A DNA stretch of 64,000 bases from Epiperipatus broadwayi (taxonomy: Eukaryota; Onychophora; Udeonychophora; Euonychophora; Peripatidae), in NCBI GenBank assembly GCA_028023455.1, contig JAQFVV010000274.1:248001-312000 (forward strand), in the 5' to 3' direction. The notes beneath the pieces were generated by a model. It did no database searches, was not told the origin of the DNA, and saw only the letters and a program-made list of their open reading frames with translations. The translations under genes were made by a program, and so were the position numbers. Shown here in pieces: positions 37,367 through 49,194 of the stretch (the first letter of the stretch is position 1; each line of letters starts with the position of its first letter).

Positions 37367-37637
37367 ATTCTTGCTGTTCTATCACACTTCGTGTCATCAT
37401 TAACTCTCCAGTCATTTTGGATACTATAGTTTTAGTTTCTTCTTTATGCTCCTCCAAGAGCCCTTCGACTTCAGTATGAACCTTTTCGTAGCCTCTCCTG
37501 CAGTCTGCTCGCACCTCATCTATTTGCTTTAATATATTACTGTTCATTTCATTACACAGTGATGACATCCACTCCTTCATCTCATTATGCTTGGCTTCGA
37601 ATTTTTTTTCCATGTTAGTGAAAATATCCATCAACAA
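36450..37637 (-). pseudogene. gag in left arm, two frameshifts
   Basis: The first 101 codons (37637-37332) run from MLMDIFTNMEKKFEAKHNEM through a predicted coiled coil. A frame change at about 37366 then leads into SQINERLGDELKCHEEQERI. The middle frame (37327-36764) holds the capsid with FIQVKTFKGDAGENPKAHIE and AKSWWESHEDKP. A run of 9 T where the right copy has 8, plus one missing CA dinucleotide, makes a stop after KETHT. The C-terminal frame (36767-36450) continues RQVARLRSL to the end DRGKY. The N-terminal 100 residues lie in the spacer, outside the repeated arm, so only this copy has the Gag N-terminus. Confidence 0.85.
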
Positions 37638-38172
37638 TGTTTGTAGGTTTAAAGACTAGAGGTAATCTATATAATCACAATCTAAAAGTTGAACAAAATT
37701 ATAATTATTATTAAACATTTTATTAACACATTTGGTTTGTTTTTAACTTTCTTTCTTATTCAAATTATTTTAATATTTATGCTCACTGTCTGTATTGGCA
37801 ACCCGAACATATATATATGAGTTGACTTATAAAGATTGTTAGTTATTTTATTATACTTTATTAGAGTTAGATCAGGGGTCTCATTAATCATCATCATCCG
37901 TTGAGCTAGTTCCTTGGCGCATAGTCATGTACCGTCGATATATGTCATCCATTGATTGGATCTGAGCTCGTGAGTTGGGTTTGAATTCAGTTTGGTTCGC
38001 CTGAGTTTGAATCCGACTTTGAGTTTGGGTTTGTTGATGTGTTGGCTTCTTTTTGACCGGTACATGGTTATGTTTTTTGGCATCCAACCATCATTTGTTG
38101 TATGTATGGTGGCATATTTTGTTGTATTGCACGGATAATCTGGGTCTCTGTAAATGGGAATGCCGTCAGAGA
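37367..38172. other. Asymmetric spacer of the central inverted repeat
   Basis: From the left it holds the N-terminal coiled coil of the left gag (37367-37637), then about 240 bp of AT-rich DNA without features. Next is a minus-strand 67-codon frame (38087-37884) that begins MDAKKHNHVPVKKKP, is rich in Gln, Thr and Ser, and ends in four Asp. Its origin is unknown; a Gag C-terminal tail is one guess. Last comes a 93-bp piece (38080-38172) that is a third copy of gag sequence, in the same orientation as 36650-36742 of the left arm. Confidence 0.7.
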
Positions 38173-39088
38173 AGCTGCCCACCACATAGCTATAAGTCAA
38201 ATAAATGAACGTTTGGGTGATGAACTGAAATGTCATGAAGAACAAGAGAGGATCATTTTAAATGTGCGGGAAACACAGACGGAGTTTCAAGACCAGCTAA
38301 AGGAACTGAGAGGTGAAATTGATAAACTAAAAAGCAGCGCAGTGAAAATTTCAGAGTTCAAACCTGACGCATTAGGACCAGTACAGGAACACCACGTTGA
38401 TAGGACATCAAATGTTATGCCCATAGGACAGATCTCAAATGCACAAGCCTACATGGCGAAGTTCATCCAAGTGAAAACATTCAAAGGGGATGCTGGAGAA
38501 AATCCAAAAGCGCATATTGAGAGTCTTCAAGAATTGTTTCGATTCCAACAGATCTCAGCACCGGATCAAGTAGCTTTGGCAATTCACTATCTCAATGGAT
38601 ATGCAAAATCATGGTGGGAAAGCCATGAAGACAAGCCACTGAATTTTGAACAGTATGCAGCAGCTCTGTTAAGGACCTTCTGGAGCGAGGAGCGCCAGGA
38701 CGGCATTTATCATTCGGTTTCAAAAGAAATGTATGGATCGGCCAACAAGGAAACACACACACAGTTTTTTTTGAGGCAAGTGGCACGTCTCCGGTCTCTG
38801 ACGGCATTCCCATTTACAGAGACCCAGATTATCCGTGCAATACAACAAAATATGCCACCATACATACAACAAATGATGGTAGGATGCCGAATAAGGAGAA
38901 TTGAGGAAATGGCACAATTCCTCACCACCATTGACTACACGCCCATCAACAAAGAACCTCATGAAAGAATATGGAAAGTTGAGCCAGCTAGAAACCAAGC
39001 AACCTCTCATGATCAAGCTAACTTCTGGCGGGGTGACCAAACCCTCAATAAAAAGCCATGTGAACCTCCTGATCGGGGAAAATATTAA
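38102..39088 (+). CDS. Ty3/gypsy-type Gag (capsid), open copy in right arm
   Basis: An open 328-codon frame. Residues 1-23 come from antisense gag sequence in the spacer and are probably not native. Gag homology starts at about residue 24 (AAHHIAISQINERLGDEL), then a coiled coil to about 90. The capsid follows: FIQVKTFKGDAGENPKAHIE, LQELFRFQQISAPDQVALAI, YAKSWWESHEDKP, ALLRTFWSEERQDGIYHS, then FLRQVARLRSLTAFPF and the C-terminal lobe to DRGKY. The F.GD..NP and WW features match the retrotransposon Gag family. There is no CCHC knuckle, protease or pol behind it. It is the only Gag in the window with an uninterrupted capsid. It lacks the native N-terminus, so it may be a chance survivor; a capsid-only retained gene is possible but unproven. 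Confidence 0.8.
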   Translation: MYGGIFCCIARIIWVSVNGNAVREAAHHIAISQINERLGDELKCHEEQERIILNVRETQTEFQDQLKELRGEIDKLKSSAVKISEFKPDALGPVQEHHVDRTSNVMPIGQISNAQAYMAKFIQVKTFKGDAGENPKAHIESLQELFRFQQISAPDQVALAIHYLNGYAKSWWESHEDKPLNFEQYAAALLRTFWSEERQDGIYHSVSKEMYGSANKETHTQFFLRQVARLRSLTAFPFTETQIIRAIQQNMPPYIQQMMVGCRIRRIEEMAQFLTTIDYTPINKEPHERIWKVEPARNQATSHDQANFWRGDQTLNKKPCEPPDRGKY

Positions 39089-42000
39089 AAATAAGACAGA
39101 ACAATAAATCACGGACAGGATAGATAAGGAATTTGAACCACGTTTTTAAAAAAGGAAAATATGAATATTGTTTTGCACTCAGTGATAGATAGGTTAAGAT
39201 TTTTTTTAGCATATAGCAGCAAAGAAAAAAAATGGGGCTAACATTAGTTTACCAATAAATGTTTTTTTTTTATATATATAAATAAATCACGTACTCCTTT
39301 CAAACCAGGTTGTTCTTTTGTCACCGGAACAGCAAGTAAGATATTTTTTTTTTACATTTTTTTTTATCAATTGTAAGTCCGGGAAAATGAAGCGGAATCT
39401 GAGATTCAGATTGCGCTTCACAGCCCACTTCCAATCTTCCGCTACCAACCTAAATTCAAACCCTATGCTTGCACATATATTCCACTCACTAACACATTTG
39501 TTTGTATCCTTTTGTTTGAGTTATATTAACTAACATATTTATTAACGAAGATATTGGCATAAATATCTGAATTTAAACATGCAAAATAAAATTAATAAAT
39601 GTAGCGTCTGAAAATTCGTATACGCAATAGGGAATGGGGGATTAATTATAACGGACTTATAATATCAAAATATATTATAATTTCTGTATTAATTTGTTTT
39701 ATAAAAGTTATAATAATTGTTGTTAATTGCAGCTCAGATATCTACTGATATTGTAGAGACAAAGGTACTGAGTAAATATTTAGTGGAAAAGTTCGTTACA
39801 TGTAAGTTTATAAAATTGTGTTTTTAAATTATTTTTTTGTCATTAAACTATACTTTTCTGTTAAATTCAATATGGAAGATGCTATTGTAATTAGTCAAAA
39901 GTAAATAAAGGTGAGAAACTTTAATTAAAAGTTTCTCTAAAATCAAAATTAGAAACTAAACTTAATTGATTTACTTTTGTCACAAACATTTTTTTATAAA
40001 AATTAATTAAAGTTTGAATACTTATCTAACAATGGCATTTTCCATCACAATGGGTAAAAGCTTGTATACGAATTCTTTTGGAAATTAGATTGCAATGACC
40101 AATCAAGAAAGGGATTCCAAAAATACCAAGGCATGGGATAATTACAAATTATTTTTAGGAGAGTAAGTAAGACAGTCAAGGAGAGCAGTCACCAAGAAAA
40201 TTTGCGTTGGTTATTTTCAATGTGTACTGAGTAAATCTAAATCGCCTTTCTCGCCATTCGAGATGGCTTTCCCTGAAATCTGTGCCCTGGATCCCGATAC
40301 TCATAGACTATACTGATATGCCTGTTCGTTAAATCATAAAATTACTACCTGCCTGAATAACTGCTTAACAAACTAGATCTAGTTCTCCGAGGGAATCCGA
40401 AATCATCAAAAGAACAGCCAAGTTTGTACAGAGGTAACAATTTCAAATGCTGCTAGACTCTTAAAGTTAGCGTGAATAATTTTAACTCTCACCTATCTAT
40501 TTCTTTAAACATTTTGTAAAGCTTTCATTTGTAAAATTTAATATTAGTTATGAATCAATTTATGAATTCTTACCTTTTGTCAATTGTACTTTCTTCTCTC
40601 TATATAACTTAGCTGTAATCTCTCCTACATTAAACCTCTCCTGAATAATTATTAGTACTTAATGTCACGTCTATGCGGCAATATTTTATTCTTATTATTA
40701 TGTTTTATACTTTCAGATACTAAATTATATGTCGATAATTTTCCCCCAGAATCGCAAATGCTTACGCTATCTCTTTTAATAAAAGAAAACCCTCCTTACT
40801 TTTCAGAGGGTAATTAACCTAGTAGTTTTGAAAACAAATTTGTTATTCCTAGTATAGCGGGAGCCTGCCAGTCTGGGGAAATAAAATCAGAATTTGATAA
40901 TTATTGTACAATGTTATTTTCGAAAAAACTAAGCAAAATCTGTTTTCTTAGAAATGTGTTTTTTATTAATTAAATAATAGCGCTCACTTCTAAAAACTTT
41001 AAATATATTTATATGAATTAAATTAATGTTACTTTCATGAAATCACTAACCGCCACCAATTTTATATATATTTAATCCTATGAAAATTATCTATTTATTA
41101 AAGCATTCAAAACCAAAGATTTATATTAGTCATACGTTGTGGGAAGTTTATGTGTAATTCAAAGTAATATAAAGGGGGGGGGGATCGTTTAGTTCTATGA
41201 GCTATATTATATTAGCATTAACTGTAATTCTTCCACATCCACGTAGTAATCAAATCATACCGGTACGAGGGGTTTTTATTAATAAAGATAGGCGATAATT
41301 ATTTATTCCTTAGCTAAATATCTATATATTTATATTAATGCAAGCGTTACGTGTATACCGGCCTTTCGTGATATATATATCTTTGTGCTTCGTTCACTTT
41401 TACTTCTAATGCCAAGGACAAGGTTTGGCAAACCTCTTTGGATTTCTTCAGCGCGAGATATTGTTGCATAGGGTTCGCTCTGGCAAAAGTCCAGCCTATG
41501 GCAATTCAATAAAGCGCCTTCTTAGTTGTTTATGACCCGACCCTGCCGACGTTTGCAGAGAGTCGCATTTCTTTAACGGTGAATTGAAGCGTCTTCTTAG
41601 ATCTTAGAATAGATCGTTCCATTGCCCTCATACACGTACCGCTCTCCCATATTTTGTTCTTGTTAAAAGCCTATTAATTCTCCTAAACCGTACTGTTATG
41701 ATTATACTAAATGGATTGCCATTTTTTAATATATATTACATTCACACTTTCAGATACGACACTTCTGCCATTATTATTATTTCCCAAATTAGCTTCCCAC
41801 ACACACGTTCTTATATAGCAAATGCAAGTATTAATTAAATAAAATTACCCTTATCATCCAACTTAATAAACTTACGTATTGGTATGAATGCTGTTGTTTT
41901 TATTACTGGTGGATTCAAATAACTTTAGGTACCGTAGTCTAGCGCTATTATTAAAAATCTTATGTATCCCAGTCAATCGATAAATTATTGACATATAAAT

Positions 42001-42453
42001 AGCCGCAATAGAATAAAGCCATGAATTATTTGTTATTGATGATTAAATATGTTCATTATATAGTATTGTAAGAGAGGTTAATGTTGTCCAAGGGAGATAA
42101 ACACCCATTTTATTTACATTGTAACACCAATAACGTTTGCAATCATATATACTCCAAGTTGATTTAATAAATTTTATATCTTTCTAAATATCTAAGTCAT
42201 TGTTTCATTCATTGAATAGAAATAATTTTGATGTAATATAACAAGGTTTCACTTACTAGATGATTGAAAATCGCTAATTATAATATCCTAGACATGAACC
42301 AAGTTCGAATAAGAGTCTTTTTGTGTCACGACTTTGTGATGCCGGCGGGGTAGAGATAAATTAGATCAGTATCATTGGAATTGTTGCTCATAAGTTGGTA
42401 GATCTGGAAAATAGGCAAATAGGGTAGAGTTCATGAATGTTCCTGACCTATGT
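38173..42453. repeat. Right arm of the large central inverted repeat
   Basis: Inverse of 33085-37366 and 4,281 bp long. It contains the gag frame at its inner end and 3.3 kb of non-coding sequence outward. Its outer edge (42453) abuts sequence homologous to the LTR at 49.8-51.6 kb. Confidence 0.95.
39733..39801 (+). other. Candidate 69-bp internal exon
   Basis: A pyrimidine-leaning tract ending ttgttaattgcag is followed by 69 bp and then gtaagt, a strong donor. Only one of three frames is open (reading QISTDIVETKVLSKYLVEKF). The length is a multiple of three. The other arm keeps the same signals. No flanking exons were found and the peptide is not recognised, so it may be chance. Confidence 0.28.
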
Positions 42454-44217
42454 GTTCGATGAATAAGTTTAACATTTAAATTTTTATCTTAATTTTTAAT
42501 TTTACATTTAAAATAGCTTGCTATAATGTTTAATATTTTATTTAGAGGGTCGGGTATGAATAGGCTACATAGATCTGCATTTGAAAAGACAATATTCTTC
42601 TCTTATTTAACCCTAGGCTAAAAGTTCAAAGTCAAACTGACGCCAATCATCCGATACATTTAAGTATTCAATGTAGAATGAAAATACAACGGCACTAAAT
42701 ACACTATACTGTCAGGAATGCACATCTGAACAGTATAGTGAGAAGACATTGTTGCTCTCCACCACCAGGAATGCTACTTCTGATGGCGAGTAGAACAATA
42801 AACATAAAACTCCATAGGAATGGATTGCGTCTTACTATCCAATTCCATAGGCAACAGAGGGTGTGCGACGTATATATGTAATCCTGCACATGGCGGATCT
42901 CCTGCTACATTTACTACCTACACAAATATATCGAAACCATTGAGCCAATTCAACCACGAAACAAATAACCTAAGATTACCCTCCCTTAATATAACCTTAC
43001 AAAACTATATAGCCGTTCACGCCCGACTTAAATTTATCATTTAGATATGTTAGCACAGATAACTTTTATACAATTTGTTTTAAAATGTTAAGTATAGATC
43101 GGCTGCACAGATTCCACGGTCAAAAACATCCAAATTAAACACAATCGATCAAAATACAAAATCATCGATAACGTCAATTGCAAAAAGGGAATACACAAAA
43201 CCCATGGCACTCACCATAAGGTGCCTGCATTAACATTGTTGACCTATACATTCTAATCGACTGTGAAAATCTCAACATCATCAACTGCTAACGAATCTAT
43301 GCAATATCTATACCCAACTTTAAATTTTATGCATTTAAAATTTAAACAATAAATAATTTATACAATTAAAATGAATGGAAATGATTTTTTTATCAATAAC
43401 AAACATATAAAATTAAACATCAATTGATTTTAAACTTAAAGGTCAAATAGAAATTCCATTTTAACATTTAAATTGCTTTCACGAAAGTTCTTAATTATTA
43501 AAAAAAAAATTTTAAGTTCATTGTTAATAGCTTACGGAAGAAGAGTCCAGGTTCTTGTTTTTCCACGGAGTCCTTGTTTGAAACCCGGTCAGATGTTCTG
43601 GAGGTAGCATTAGCTGGTTCCTTTCGGTATCACAATCAGTTCATTTTTTAAAATAGAGAGAGAGTGTGTGATATTGCGTCCTACCCCATCTCTCAAAACA
43701 AACAGCTGGAACTGCCCAATACTCAATATTTCTCCTTTTTATATTATCCACATGGATTCAAACAACAAAACGTCACCAATCCATCACTTTCGTTAGGGTC
43801 CGAGCCAAGGCTTGGTGCTTCCATTGGTCAAGCTAATTTCTCTTATCTAATTTCCATCTGACCCTTTAATTACATAAGAGCCTTGAGGGCTAGCTTGTTT
43901 TTCAAATAATAAACAATCATTTCCATTTATAGATTACAGGAATTAATTAATACCTGTTTTTATTTTAACTTATATTAAATATTTTAATATTTAACTCTTG
44001 TATTTTTTTATCAAAAAAATACGTTCAAATACTCTTTTTTTATTTATATAAAAAAAAAATATTTTTAAAGTTTAGCATCTGTGCGAATATATATATTTAA
44101 CAACATTTTAATTTTAGCGTTTAGTTTTTTTATAGATTTTTAATATATTTATTTTTATTTGCGAACTTTGTTTTTCTTTTAAATTAATGTAACGACATAT
44201 TTATATATCGTTACATA
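42454..44217 (-). repeat. Long LTR copy 1
   Basis: Homologous to 49790-51593, sharing for example acatagatctgcatttgaaa and catttccatttatagattac. Both copies end on the plus strand in the near-palindrome tgtaacgacat...atatcgttaca (44190-44217). Read on the minus strand the LTR would start TGTAACGATATA. Homology begins exactly where the central inverted repeat ends. The last 290 bp of copy 2 (49499-49789) have no counterpart here. Confidence 0.75.
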
Positions 44218-44744
44218 TCAGTAAACTTCCTCAAAAAACAAAAACATTAAAAAAAAAAAGGCTTTACTTAGTGTTAGTAATTAATTACGTTACACAAATT
44301 GATTACAGTATATATGAAAATTTTAAAAGGACAAAACTTTTTTTTAAAAGACAAAACAGTAATTACATACAAATATAATGATAAAAAAAATGTTGACTGT
44401 TGATTCCTTATTACCAGCTAAATTTCTGCCCCCTCCCTTCCAAGTTTCATTTCTCCTATCTTTTACTATTACTTAGGCAAGTTGAACTATTAGATTTTAG
44501 TTTAACAAGACTTTTTTAAAAAAAAATTTATGATTTAGATTTATTATTACGTTTTATTTATTACTTTTTATTCCTCGAATTTATCTCTACATATGCGCAA
44601 TTTTTTCTTACTGGCAGCACTTTTTAAACAAAACTTCAACTGTAACTCCACATCAATACAACAAATATATTTATACTAATTTGAGCAAAAAATATTGCGG
44701 GCATGATTTATTTTCAAATATACTAGTGGTTTATTAAAGATAGA
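44218..44744. other. Gene-free AT-rich interval
   Basis: Between LTR copy 1 and the gag fragment. Only A/T-rich runs are seen; a polypurine tract next to the LTR could be expected here but none stands out. Confidence 0.4.
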
Positions 44745-45080
44745 AAATTTCATCATCATCAATGCTATCCATCCGACCATTCATCTGACTACTCATGGCA
44801 TCCATCCGACCCAATACTGTTTGGAGCATCTGCATCATTGCTCTACTATCTTCTGTAACCTGTGTTAGTCCAATTCCAGGTGATTGAGCAGACTGTTCAT
44901 TTGATTCTCCTTGAATTTGAGATATCGTTTGTTTTTCCTCTTACCTTGAGGAAGAATGCTCATCTCCAACCATTGACGCCCCGGACACATTTATGTCTAC
45001 TGATCCTGCTTGTTCTATATTATGATCATGCTCAGCTTCATTGGCACTAACATCCTATGGCTTTACACTTAATTCTTTAT
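44745..45080 (-). pseudogene. gag N-terminal fragment
   Basis: The minus strand reads VSANEAEHDHNIEQAGSVDI, one stop, then GESNEQSAQS and RMDAMSSQMNGRMDSIDDDE before a stop. The MDAMS.QMNGRMDS repeat is the same kind as in the gypsy gag at 32.2-33.0 kb, so the two are related. Nothing of the capsid follows before the LTR at 44217. It is consistent with a gag-only or heavily deleted internal region between the two LTR copies. Confidence 0.6.
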
Positions 45081-45809
45081 TCATACTTTTTATATATCTT
45101 GCACTTCTAAGCAACATATGATGTAAATTAATATTTTACTTTAAAATATTTACTGTATGAATGTAAAGTTTTTTAAATTTCCTATATAATATTTATAATA
45201 TATCATAGGATCTCCTACCAACCTGTGTCATCTCGTATATTTTAATTACCTAAAGTACTTTCTACCTCATTGATATTAATGCTGATTTGATATTTTGCCC
45301 TTTATCTGCTTCACTTGCCTACTCTTATTAGATTCTTGATCATCTATCTAGTTTTGGTCTTTATTTATCAATTCATACTTTCACTCAGAGTTATTTGAAC
45401 TTATTGTTGATTGACTAAGTTACTTATACCATTGAGTTGCCCCACCCTTTAAACCATAGGGTTATGTATTATATGGTTTATTAAATGACTAACTAAAATA
45501 TGATAAATCAGGTTATACTGAATTATTTATTTCACATGAAAAATATATAATAAAATATGACATATTTATATCTTTAAAGCTCAACACATTGTATACCAAA
45601 ATGTAACAGACAATAAACTAGAATGAATTCAATAATTGGCCATTATGAATGCAATATGATAACCAACTTTCATTTAGTCTATATATGCTGGTGCACCTAT
45701 TATTCAGGCTTCACTGTTGATGGTGCCAAAAATGTAACAGTATGTAGTTTGTACCTGTGGTGAACATAAATCTTCATGCCCAAAACATTGTACACCAAAA
45801 TATGTTACG
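45081..45809. other. Gene-free interval
   Basis: Probable 5' untranslated part of the LTR element and flank of the PLE3 insertion. No coding sequence is recognised. Short direct words such as acattgtacaccaaaat recur within it (near 45590 and 45785). Confidence 0.4.
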
Positions 45810-46647
45810 GATCGTAGTCTGTACATATGGTGAACCTATGTGTTTGTGCCTAATATGTAACAGACTGAATAACGTTTAAAATGGTATATCCAGAACCTTT
45901 TACTTACAGGTCCTATTACGACTCAGAGTTCTAACTCAGTGTAGACATTTGCTTTTAACTCTGCTCAAGGATAGTTTTAAACAGGATGACAATAATGTGT
46001 CGTCTATATAGATCCCTAATGGCTTTTACTAATGAATATATTTTAAAAAATCTGTATATATGTATAATAGCTATTCTGATGAGTGGGATATGAATGATGC
46101 TTGATAATCTAGAGACCAGAGAAACAAAGATTTTTAACTTCAAACAACAAATATTTATTAACAAATCTAGGTTAAATTTATAATATTTATAACTCAATAA
46201 GGATATATACATAAATAAAATATAGTGTTGATTTATTTTTATTCTATTAAGGTTAGCTGTGATTTAAGTATAAAAATATCAATCAAAATAAAATTATAAA
46301 ATTATAATTCATAATATACAATGATTACTTTGTTTGTGTCCTTTAAATGTATATTAATGTTATATCTGTGAATTGCTAATTTGTGTATTGTGCATATAGT
46401 TCATTCATGAGGCGATTAATCATTCAAACAAGAAAATGTTTTCATATATACTTACTTATTAATTAGTTTGATTTTAATATATTAATTGTCTAATAAATGT
46501 AAATATTTAAAATCTTACCTTTTGTCGTTAAGTCATTGTCCAGTTTAATTTAAGCATTCAATTACACTAATATTTTATTTACAAACATATAATATATTTA
46601 TGTATACCTTGAGTTGTGTATTTGTATTTTTCTCTCCCCATAAAAAT

Positions 46648-49030
46648 TTAAACAAATAAGTTAATTGCTTCAGAATAATATATTTTCAGTAATAAAGATT
46701 CTTTAATTCTTCTTTTGATTTCATTTCTCTCAAAGAAGACAACCTTAGCTCCATCAAAATTAATAGTGTGGCCTGTATCTTTTTTATGGACATACAAAGC
46801 AGAACTAAGATATCTATTTTTAACTCTACTTTTATGAACCTTTATTCTTTCATTTAAACTCAAACTACTCTGACCTATGTAAATCTTCTTACAAAAAAAA
46901 ACAAGGAATAAAATATACTACACCAGGAATAGTCTTTCTATCAAAAATTTCCTTTGTATTATTTAATAAATTATTCAATGTAACCCCCTTTTTCAAACAA
47001 TTTTCTTATTTCCAAACAATTTACTATTCCTACATACAATTTTATAAGAAGACAATTTAAATGGCAAAGAAATAAAATCATATTTTTCTTTAACCTTTAC
47101 GTCCTTACAAATATTACTATTAAATAAAATACTTTTAACAAATTTATCAGAGTAACCAACTCTCAAGCAATCTTTATAGAATTGACATTTCTGAAACAAA
47201 GCTACCCCACTAGAATTATTTAATTTATTATTCCTATGACAATAATTCCTTAAAGCAGCTACTTTATGAGATACAGACTGATAGCTATCAGGTTTAATTA
47301 CAGATCTTAATTCTCTACTTTTAACAAAATGATTGCATAGTAAACAATTAGTCTCTACATTTCTAATCACCAAAAGATCTAAACATTTTAACTTACCAAA
47401 ATCGAACCCCCTCCTTCTAACACACATCTTATAGAAGGATCAAAACAATTAAACTCATTTACAAATTCCTTCAATTTATCATTCTCAACTACAAATAAAC
47501 AATCATCAACATATCTGACAAATAACTTTACATATAAACAATTCTTTTTAATAATAATTTCCTCTTCCATAAAACTAATATAAACTGAACATACTAAAGG
47601 AGAAATAATATAACCTATTATCCACCCTTCCTTAATCTTATAAAATTTACCTTTATAAGTAAAATACATAGAATCTTCCAATAACAAAAGCAAATCTTTA
47701 ATTACCTTGATTTTATTTTTTGATAAAGAACTTTTCTTAATCAATACAGATATAAGAACATCAATACTGCTTAACCTATTAACAGACTGATATATATTTT
47801 CAATATCTAAACTACCATATACCCAATTACTTTCCATTTTAAAATTATTAATCTTATCAAAAGCCTCAAAAGAAGAAGAAACTGTGTAATGACCAAAATC
47901 AATAAATTGTTTTAAAAAATTATTCAGGAATCTAGAAATACTTTCTACCACACTACCTGTAAAATCAAAAATAAATCTTAAAGGAAAACCATCTTTATGA
48001 GTCTTAATATTCACAAACATCTTACCTGATATGAAATCATTTGGATAACATTTTAAAAAATCTACTTGATTAAAAATTTTTAAATTTACCATTTTCTTCA
48101 TATTATCTATCAACTTTCTTTTAATCACATTACCCGAATCATTATCTAAAAACATATATTTACCATTATTCAATACTCTATCCATTTTCTCTTTCAATTC
48201 ATCTCTTTTCATAATGACAAATCTACCAGCTGTCTTCACGAGAAATGATCACATCATTAGCAATTAACCTATTCTTAAGAGGTCGAACATCAGCAGGATT
48301 AACCACAAATTTTTTTTCCCTTTTTAAACTTTTATTTAAAATCAATTGAATACCAACTTTCTGCTCATCACTCAAATTACTAGATTCAATAGATGAAATT
48401 GTATCAAAAACTATATTTTTTGAATGAAATGGAACAAAATTAGGGTCTTTACTAAGAATATCTAATTCTCTATCATTTAACTTAATATCATAAAGATTAA
48501 CAACCCTATCATCGGAAACATTACTCTCATACCCCTTATCACTACAATAAGTTTTATTAACTTTCCGAACCACTTTAATTTTCTTTCATATTTCTTACAA
48601 TAGAAATTTGACCTTTTCTGTCTAAATTGCCTCATGAAAAAATTCAAAATTGAATAATTAAAATCTTGCCTCCTGTCTGAATAATATCTATTTCTTTTAT
48701 ATACATAAATAAATTTATAAAATTTTACAAAATTTTTTTTCAAAAAACTATTCAAAATATATGTTTGTTACTTAAAAACCAAATTCCTATTTTTAAGCAA
48801 CTTTTTATTTCTACTAAAATTAATAACACAACACTAAATTCCCTACATTTTTTAAGAAAATAAATCTGCCATCTTAAAGACTCTATCCTGTCACTCAATC
48901 TAGACAAATTTTTAATCTTTCTAATATCATTCAATGGAAAATTATTAAAAACTAAACTCCACAAACCCATACTAAAAAACCAATTACAAATACACATATA
49001 AAGTAAAACAAAATAAAAACATACACACAC
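46648..49030 (-). pseudogene. PLE3 reverse transcriptase/GIY-YIG, few frameshifts
   Basis: This is the most complete Penelope-like protein here. The N-terminal region (49030-48477) is in two frames. The frame at 48573-48223 carries ELDILSKDPNFVPFH, followed at 48239-47388 by AGRFVIMKRDELKEKMDRVL, NIKTHKDGFPLRFIF and GSLDIENIYQSV (motif A). The same frame has GYIISPLVCSVYISFMEEEI (motif B) and VRYVDDCLFV (motif C, both Asp). The next frame (47427-46993) is the thumb and linker with a Cys-rich segment. The nuclease begins PGVVYFIPC at about 46930. A slip in a T-run then shifts the frame to KKIYIGQSSLSLNERIKVHK, and it ends SEAINLFV (46648). The RT core frame is open, and only about four or five frameshifts separate it from a full-length gene. 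Confidence 0.82.
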
Positions 49031-49194
49031 TTTTATATATATATATAACTAAATAAACACAAACATATACTCTTCCAACAAAAGTCAAGCAACAAACTTA
49101 ATATACATAAATAAAATTCCAATATATCTATTAAAAAAAAATATTTCCACTACATCAGCAAAACTACCCTTATATGCAAATAAACTCATTAAAA

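Noticed and set aside
46076-46130. Possible hammerhead core ctgatgag...gaaac in the PLE3 tail
   Set aside because: The intervening bases do not form a convincing stem II. Probably chance, unlike the motifs near the element ends.
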